Of a DNA stretch of 64,000 bases, positions 43,001 through 52,000 are shown piece by piece. The position numbers and the translations under genes were made by a program. Location: assembly GCA_013398955.1 (NCBI GenBank), contig VWPU01009578.1, forward strand, positions 48,081 to 112,080, given 5' to 3'. The notes below the pieces were generated by a model. The model did no database searches, had not been told where the DNA came from, and saw only the letters and a list, made by a program, of their open reading frames with translations. Each line of letters starts with the position of its first letter. Position 1 is the first letter of the stretch. Source of the DNA: Callaeas wilsoni. Its lineage: Eukaryota > Chordata > Aves > Passeriformes > Callaeidae.

Positions 43001-46000
43001 ACTCTATGAAAAATGTTGCCATTGTTTGTTATTGTTTTTTAATCACATACTTGTACTTCTAATTTCAGAGTGATTCTTCTAGGAAATCTTCCAAATCCAA
43101 GCGAGACAAAGAGAAACAGGCTTGTAAGAGCTGCAACGAGAGCTTTAACTCCATCACGAAGAGGCGGCACCACTGTAAGCAGTGTGGGGCAGTAAGTATC
43201 TCAGCACACTTGGCTCTTGAGTTTCTTCTGCATAGACCATTGAAGACAATTTTTTATTTTTTCAGTGCAGGGACTAAAAGGCATTCTGGTTCATAGGAAG
43301 TCATTAACAGAGTAGGTTTTTCCACTTGCTTTACTCTCTGGGTATCAGGGGGAAAAAGAGCAAAACTAGTACAAAGGTCCCAGTTTGTGGTGGTTTAAAG
43401 ACAAATTCAGTGCCTCAGTGGACAGAAAGAAAGGTGGTGCTTTTCCTGGGAGTGGGTGTGTATCTGGGGAGGAGGTTGTCGTTTGTTTGCAGAAGCAATG
43501 GCCTTAAGACAGCCTCACTTCACCCAAACAGCAGCTCTCCTAAAATGAACAGCTGAACATACAATATTAAAGATGATATTAAGCTATTAGAGAGCATCCA
43601 AAGGAGGGCAACGAAGATGGCAAAGTGAAGCCAAGTGAGGAGCAGCTGAGGGCACTTGGTCTGTTCAGCTGGAGAAGAGGAGACTGAGGGGAGACTCACT
43701 GGGGTCAACAACTTCCTCGTGAGGGGTTGAGGAGGGGCAGACTGATTTCTTTCCGTGATCTCCTTCCAGGACCTGAGGGAATGGCCTGAGGTTGTGTCAG
43801 GGGAGGTTTAGGTTGGATATTAGAAAGAGGTTCTTTCCTCAAAGAGTGGTCGGGCACTGAAACAGGCTCCCCAGGGAAGCAGTCACAGCACCAACCCTGC
43901 CAGAGCTCCAGGAGCGTTTGGACAACGCTCTCAGGCACACGATGTGATTCTTGGGGATGTCCTGTGTGGGGCCGGCAGCTGGACTTGGTGATCCTTGTGG
44001 GTCCCTTCCAACTCAGAATACTCCATGATTGTGCATTTCTTTCCCTAAAGAAAGGTTGTGCAAAAGTGGTTTCCTCCTGCTTGAAAAACCAAAGAAAATC
44101 CACCCCAGAAAGGCAAGGCTGCTTTAGTGAAGGCCCTTAGCCACCTCCCCTAGTAACATTTATTGACGGCTGAATTCCCTTTTTTTTTTTCTGTAAGTCA
44201 TAACCACAGCCAAGATGAGATGGATTTCTGCAAGATGACTTGAAACCTCATTCAGTGTTCCTAATGTAACTAAGACAGAGTAATGTTATTTAAATAACAT
44301 TAGTCATTTGAAGTAGAGATAAATTTTCAGCTGCAGAGAGATCTAAATGCATAGTTAAGATATTTAAAGAACCCTCAGTCTCAGCAACTGAAATTAAATT
44401 GCTGTGAAGGAGGCATTTTTAGCCTAGAGATGGAATTTTCAACCTTCTGGGTTTATTTTTATTAATAATTGCTTAAATAATGAAATACATTTCTGGGGGT
44501 TTAAAATATCCCACTGCAAATGGGAAATGAAAGAAATGAAATGAAATAATGGCTTTCCCCCAGGGACAGAGTGATAACAAGAATTACATCGTTAATAATT
44601 TATTGTTAAACCATTGTTTGGTGTGCAACGCTTTGTGGTGTGGCAACAGCATTCAAATTAAAGAAGTTAATTTGTCTCAAGGAAAGACTGTCATGTTGCT
44701 AAAAATGCTCTCTTGCTTTTGTTTGGGTAACACCTCCTGAATTAAGGCAGTCATCTTCCTATAGTAATTAAAGTGTTACAGTGACCCATGTAACAACATA
44801 TACGTATGCTGTGGGTTTGTGCTTCTTATTGTACAGAAATTCAGAATGGATGTCCTTAAGGCTGACACCCCGCAGACAGTTTCTCTCCCTGGAGCAGGTG
44901 TATTAGAGACAAATTTCTAGCATGAAAACAGATTCTGGAGCTGCAGATCCAGCATTCTTTCCAGGCACGGGTTCCTTGGGCCCAGTGTGCCACTGCATGC
45001 TCTTGGCAGCTGAGACAGACAAATAATTTTTAACAGATAATATATTGGACCATGTTCTTAAAATAGTTCGTGCTTTCTGGATTTTTCAGTTTAAAAGCTT
45101 ATAACCTTTTTTGACTTATAAAAGCTTGTAAGAAAAGACAAGAAAAGCAAACTTGCATGTTGTTAGTCATACAGTATTTCCCCAACGGCATAAGTTTTCT
45201 TTAATTTGGTATATTGGTATATGGCATGAGATCACAAACACATTAACTATTAACGGAGATAAATATAGTGAATATTATATTGGTCTATCTTATGTTTACA
45301 TTAGTTTTCATAGAATTTTACTTTACTAACAACCATTCTGCAAGTCAGTTTCTTTGGTAAAGGGTTGTGTTTTAAACATGGCTAATTCAGCACCATCTGT
45401 CTGTTACAGGTGATCTGTGCAAAATGCTCTGAGTTTAAGCCACTTGCGGATAACAGCCGCCATAATCGAGTGTGTAAGGAGTGTTTCCTGCAGCTCCCAG
45501 CAAGCCCCTGCAGCCCTGGGGTAGAACCAGTTGGAGAACAGAAGAAACGACTAGCTGCAGAGGTACAGTCTTTGGCTAAGAAACTTTGTGGGGCTCTCTC
45601 TCTTTTTAGTGTATTTACTAAAAACTAATCAAATTGGTTTTCTTTTCTACCCCACCATGATATTTAATCCTCTGACCTATAACTTGCATTGAACACGCCT
45701 GCAGCCTGGATGCTGTTTGTAGATGGTGAGTGTTCGTCATAGGACACTGATCACACAGGGACACACACAGGTTTGGCAGCTAAGCTTCACCTTCCAAAGT
45801 TACAAAAAAGAAGGAAAAACCTCTGACTTCTTTTTATTATGGTGCATTTCCAATCTTGAGCTGTGCCCAGTAACTATTCCAAAATAAGATCTGGTTTTTC
45901 ACGTTTAATTCCATGTAGTAGATAATTTTGGACTCCTTATTTCACATCCTGTCAAAATACTATTGAAATGAATTTTTTTCGTAGTTGATTGGTCACACTG

Positions 46001-49000
46001 GGACAGGCTCCCCAAGGAAGTGGTCACAGTACCACGCCTGTGCTTGTCGGTCCCTTCCAGCTCAGGATTCTATGGTTTTGTGATTCTTAGACCCTGCCCT
46101 GCTCTGCTTCCCAGCATGTTGTATTTTGTTCCAGGCTACTAAATGTACCTGAACAGGCAAACTTGCACCAGCATGGTGTCCCAGAGTGACCTCTGTTGTT
46201 TGGGGGCTTTGTCAGCTTTGTAGCCAAACACGTCCAAGGTCTCAGCAATAGAGTGGGGTAAAGCTGCAGTTCCACACTGCCGAGCTGCCACGTGTGCAGA
46301 GAAAGTTCTGGATCTGGAACATGATCCCATTAAAACCTTCAGATATGGTATCAGATATTCCCCTCTGTGGCAGGGGGTTGGAATGAGATGGTCTTTACCA
46401 TCCCTTCTGACCCAAAGCATTCTGTGATTCTGTGATACGTGCTCCAGCTATGCCTACAGATGATGAGCTCCTCATGGGTGCCAATGCAGCCTGTGGTATC
46501 TCGTGACAAACTTTGCAGCACTGTTTCAGTAGGAAAAGTTTCAGGTGAAAACCTGCACCTACACAGGGAAGAGAGAGCACTGTTAATCTGAAAATCTGAG
46601 ATGCAAACCAGTGAAATGTGACCCATGACTTTACTTCAGAAAGCGGATAACAGCAAAAAGCTGTAAAAACCCAAGGAAAAGTGTCGTTTTCCCCTCCTCT
46701 GCTCAGGCTTCTAGTTTTTTTGTTAAATCTTCAAAGGACGAGGTAAAATGCAAGAAAGCCATTGCATAGAAGGAAAAGATCAGTCAGGCTTTTTCTTTCC
46801 CTTCTATTTACATTAAACTTTCTAAACAAGCTTAGTAGCAGCTGAGGAGATTGCCACTTAACAAATGTTATTAGCAGCTGCCAGAAATCTTCAAGAGACT
46901 TCTGTGCAAATCCTAATGTGAACGGGAATTTTGATTTTCTTTGCTTTCTATCAGAACACAACAATTTCTTCCAGTCTTTTCTTGCACTCTGATTTGGCTC
47001 CATCCATGCACAAGAGGATCTGTTAATAAACCCTTTGCATTAATTTGAAGTAATTTCCCAGCCTACTTTGCTAAGCAAGCAATGAGCTGCATCATCTTAA
47101 TTACCACTCTCAATTTACTGGGTAGAAGTTGAATTTAGCTTCATGTCTGCTGGGAATGGTGGTTCTGCCTCTGTTACAAGGAATTATGCTATTTCTTAAT
47201 TGTATATAGTAATTATTAATTTTTATATGTTTATGGCCTATCCAACATTTGCCCTCAAGTGTTATTTGACTCTGCACAACTTGAGTATTTTATATTTAAT
47301 TCTAAGTATTTTGCACATGTCAACATCAGTAGAAATAGCTCTGTTTTCCTTTTTTTTTTCCCTTCATCCAGAAGCAAAGCATCCTTGCGGCTGAAAACAG
47401 CCTCTTCAGCAGCTACCTCCAGTTCCTTGAAAAAGGGAAGACTTGGTACAAAATGTGGGTGACCATCCCCAAGAGTGAACCTCTTGTTCTGTATCTGCAA
47501 GGAAGCAGCCAGGTAAGATGGCATTCACGAGGGTTAGCACACAGAAAAAGAAAAGCATAAGTTTTAATATGTTGAGCTGAGAAATAGGTCAAAGGATTTG
47601 GCTTGGTTTCAACAACAAAACTGAATTTCCTATTCTGGGTAGAGCACAAAGCCTCAGAGATTTCAAGTTACCTTGTTACCTGTACTTACTGCTGATACAG
47701 TTGTGAGCAAATGTTAAAGCTCATTGCTTTTCCATCGAATTTTTAGCCAAAAAAAGAGGACAAAACAACGATAATTAGGTTATGCATTGGCTTTTTTAGA
47801 GGTTTCAGACAGGTGTAGTCAAAGGTTTTATTACTCTGTCATTAGGGAAAACACTTTCCTGTTAAATATATAGAACTGCAAAGGAGGTTGGATATTGCAA
47901 TTGCTGGTTTGAGCTTTTTTTTTTTTTAAACCTAGTTCTGGGTTGATGGGATAGAGGAATTTGTGAAATGTAGATGTTCTTCAGCCTGAAAAATGTCATA
48001 GCTCCTTGTCATAGCATCATGGGGTTTTATCTTTACTTGAAATACTTACATTGATAAGAGTTTTTTGTCTCTAAATGTAGTGTGGAAGCTAACTAGCATC
48101 TGCGTGTGATGAAAGTCAAGGGGTAGAAACATCTATATCCAAACTAGAACTATCAGTCACGCTTAGCATTGAAGAACGACAATGCTGAAATGAGATTCCC
48201 CATATCCAGTTTTGCATTTGGCATTTGACACATTTATACACAACTTTGTTTTATCTCTTGTGTGGGGTGAAAAAAGCAATGGATCTGAATTCAGCCAGCA
48301 ATTACTCTGCTGTAGTTGTAGTGATAAGAAGGTTTTCTTTTTATTAGCATCTGTTTGTGGCTAGGAACAGTCAAGGAAATCAGTTTTCCCAGTGATTTGA
48401 TAAAGCATTTCAGAGTAAAGCTCAGCCTGTATCTGATCAACAAATACTACACCTTGTCATTAGAACTGTGTCTATTTTGCTGCTTGCCAGCAGGAGCACC
48501 TCTGGCTTTAAACAAGTCTGTGTAATGTTTTAAACATAGTGCTCAAAGAGGCTGAAAGCTTGAATTTGGAGCTTCAGCCCCCTTGGCTCCATCTGTGGTT
48601 CCAACCCCACACTGGGTAAGCCTCCAATTCATCCTGCAGGCAGTGAGCTGCCTGGTTTCCCTCCTAGTCAGCGGGAGATGCATGGCTGAAATTACACATT
48701 GAAATAGCAAACAGCCTCAGACAAGGCACTAAAATGAGGGCAACAAATCCAGTCTTTGGCTCTCTCTGGAGTCAGGGTCTGGGAAAGGAACAATGCTGTA
48801 AAAAGCCAAGCAGAGAGAACAGCTTCACCCACAGAACTTTTCAACTGATACGCAAGCTGAGCCTCAGCCAAGGGCCAGTGCAAGCCCTGTATCCACACAA
48901 ACCAAGCCAGACTGACTCACACTTGGGCAAGGAGAGTGGGAATAGAAGGAGAGAGGTTTAAATTCTTTGGCCTTCCTCACACAGAAATGTGTGTCATCTA

Positions 49001-52000
49001 AGAGGTGGCAGGGGTGAGAATTTGAGAGGAAGCAACACCCCTTACACAGCATGATTTAGAATTTGTCCTACTGCCCAACTGATTGTTGCAGTACAGCACA
49101 AATAATAATCCATGGACATAAATCACCTGCATTCAGTGCAAACTCAGTGATGCTTGATTCTTCAGGCCCCACCTGACAGTCATGCAAAGCCACAGATGGA
49201 AGCTGGCGGAGCTTCTCTGCTTCTGTTGCTGTGTACTTTGTCCACGTCCTGCCAAATTTGATCTTGAGCCTCTGCTGATATTATTAGTAAGATCCTATTT
49301 TTTAGGGGAATAGGGTGCCTTTGACACTGATTGTCAATTTTATGACAGTTAGATTTAGTGATTAGTGTCCTCAACTATTTCAGGTGTGAGATAAATCTCC
49401 AAATAACGTTTCCAGAAAGCAACAGGACAAGGTTATTTATCTTACATTCCAAACCCAGGATTTACTGTCAGGAATGAGACTATACACAACAAAAGTGAAT
49501 CCTTTCTTCAAGGGCCTGCCATTCCCACTTGTATATTTCAATTTGCATCCAACTGTGGGAAAAAATTAAGAAGCAAGTCCTATTCCTTGATATTAATCCA
49601 ACACTCTTTTTAGTTCTGGTTCACGTAGGATACACTAGACTTCTGAGGAAAATCTCTTTCAGAGCTTCATCACTGGTGTATGAATGCCTGAAATCAGTTG
49701 GGAGCCACTCATGTGCTTAAATATTCTTTTCCCAGGCATAGTTCTGTTTTGCACAACCACCTCCATGGATCTCACCTCTTTAGACCTGCAAAGAAGCATT
49801 TCAGTGCCTGAGATGTTTCTTTTGGGAATAATATTGCCAACAATAGTATTAAAGGTCTCGAAGCATAGAGTAAAGCATGACTGTAGAAATTTGAATCTTG
49901 GGGGGGTTATTGTTAAGAAGAACAGAAAGAATAGCTGCCTCTTGGGAAGAAGCAGCAAACCAAGCTGAATCTGGAGCTTCTTCCTCTGCACCCCTGGCCC
50001 TCACGCCCAAGAAGGGATGCTAGTGCAGGTAGAAACATGACTCACAGATTTAAAATAGCAAGAAAACTGCTCTTTTGCCTTAGACTCTTGTTCCAGGAGA
50101 ATGAATTAATCCCCTGAGTGTTCGCAGTTCAAGTCTTGCATAAGGCTCTATGCATGAGAATTCCCAGACTCTTTAGGATTGGGAATCATACCAATTTGAT
50201 TTGGCTTCAAGTGGAGTCACAATTTGTACAGCTGTTTGTCATGTTTATCTCAGTAAAATTATAAGAGTTTACTTATAAGCAAAGACCACTTCAAGTGTAA
50301 GGAGGAGCAGTTTTAAGATAAATTACTCTTGTCTTTTCAAGGGGTCCACCTGGAGCTTCTGCCCCCATAGGCCTTGTAAAATGTACAGCTGCTTGCAAAG
50401 CTTTGACACGAGCTTACCTGAGTTAGACATGCAAAGTTAAGGCTTCCAGGCTAGCTGGAAAAGTAATGGATTTTGGAGAAATATGAAGGGTAAAGCTAGT
50501 ATAGTTAGAGCTCGTATACATATGTATATATCAGATCAAGCTTGATCCAAGAGAAAACTTTTTTTTATAGAGAAAAAAAAATCTTCCATTTGTCATGTAA
50601 ATGTGATTTACTTTTAGAAAATAAGGGAATAGCTGAGTTTGAAATTGAACTGAGGGGTTTTGAGAAGTTTTTTTTTTTTTTGCTTGCCTGTTGATCCTGT
50701 TTAGTAAAAGCTTTACCTGGCCCTGCACAAAACTCTTGCCTGCCCTTTTTTGGTCCCGAAGATCTTTGCATCACAGGAGTCTCTCAATGACTTGTGTAAG
50801 GTTAGATCATGAGTGGGTAAAGAGTGGAGTTTGGGTAGAAAAACAGAGATTTTCGAAGCCCACTCAGAAGTAGGAGGGGGAAAGTGTAGGGGGAAAATAC
50901 CAGTGGTGCCATTGGTGGGTCACTGTTGTCTAAGAGAGCTCATACACTGCAGAGGGTTGTGCAGTGCAAGAGGCATGTCTCTATGCAGGGATGCCTGAAA
51001 TAGAACTGCCTGGGTGGTGGAACTGAGTTGTCTGTTCCCAAATCTTAAACCCTGGGTGTTGCAATGGCTGTAAACAGAGCAATAAATACATGCTGCTGTA
51101 ATGACCTAGATAAATAACCCATTTGTGTTGTGCTGCTGAGAGTCAGGCTGAGTGCACAGTGCTTGTGATTGTTGAGAGTATCACACATCCACTAGATTTT
51201 TATCTATCACTCACTCGCTGTCTGAGGAAAATTATTGTAATCAGCCCTAAAGTGAAGCTCTTTCAGCACCGGGTATTTTAGTTTGATGAAATACCAGTAT
51301 CACGCAGTCCTACTATGTTGCATACAGAAATATTTTTTAAAAATACAGTCCAACTAGCCAAATCCAATAGGCTCTTAAAACTAAAACATGAATTTCATCT
51401 CTCTTGTAAGTCCTGTAAATCCTACTTACATGCTCAGTATAGGACTGGAATTCCTCATGGGTGCATAATAGCCCCTGGATTTGGTGGGCTTCAGGTAGGA
51501 GGGAAGGGCTCAGTGGCAAAGGACATCCACAGATGCTGCTGGTCCCAAAGAGAAGTCTGTATTGGGGGTGGGGTATTCCTCAAGGCCAAGTGCTTCACCT
51601 TTACCTGTCAGTAGTACAGCTTTTCAGAGATAATGTAAATCCCTTCCTTTTGGATCAGGCAGGTACAGACAAAGTGCCAAAGGCAGCATATTAAGAAAAG
51701 GGAGGATGCAAGACCAAAGGCAGACTGCTTAATTTGCCTGTGTCTGCACATGTTGGGTAGGTGCAACACATATTACTCGAACATCAATTTGCTCTTACGG
51801 TGCACTTTGTGGCTACAAACAACATCATTTGTCATTGTCATGGGCAACCTACAATTTTCCATGTGACAAGTCTGAATGCCTACTCTTCCAAACCAAGACC
51901 AGTGAAACAGGCATGGTTGAGCTTGCATGTGCTCTTGTGCATTTGTGTTCATCAGTCCCATGTTTGCTTGCTTGAGCAGTGCCACGTGTGCAGCAGCTGC

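Larger units (their letters stand above)
36503..43068 (+). other. FGD3 intron, 6.6 kb
   Basis: Contains a TTTG-rich tract (36944-37028), an LTR (to 38846), and CR1 pieces at 39285-39465 (plus) and 42224-42375 (minus). No exon was recognised. Confidence 0.7.
45563..47371 (+). other. FGD3 intron with two CR1 ends
   Basis: CR1 pieces at 45991-46087 and 46355-46438; no exon recognised. Confidence 0.7.
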
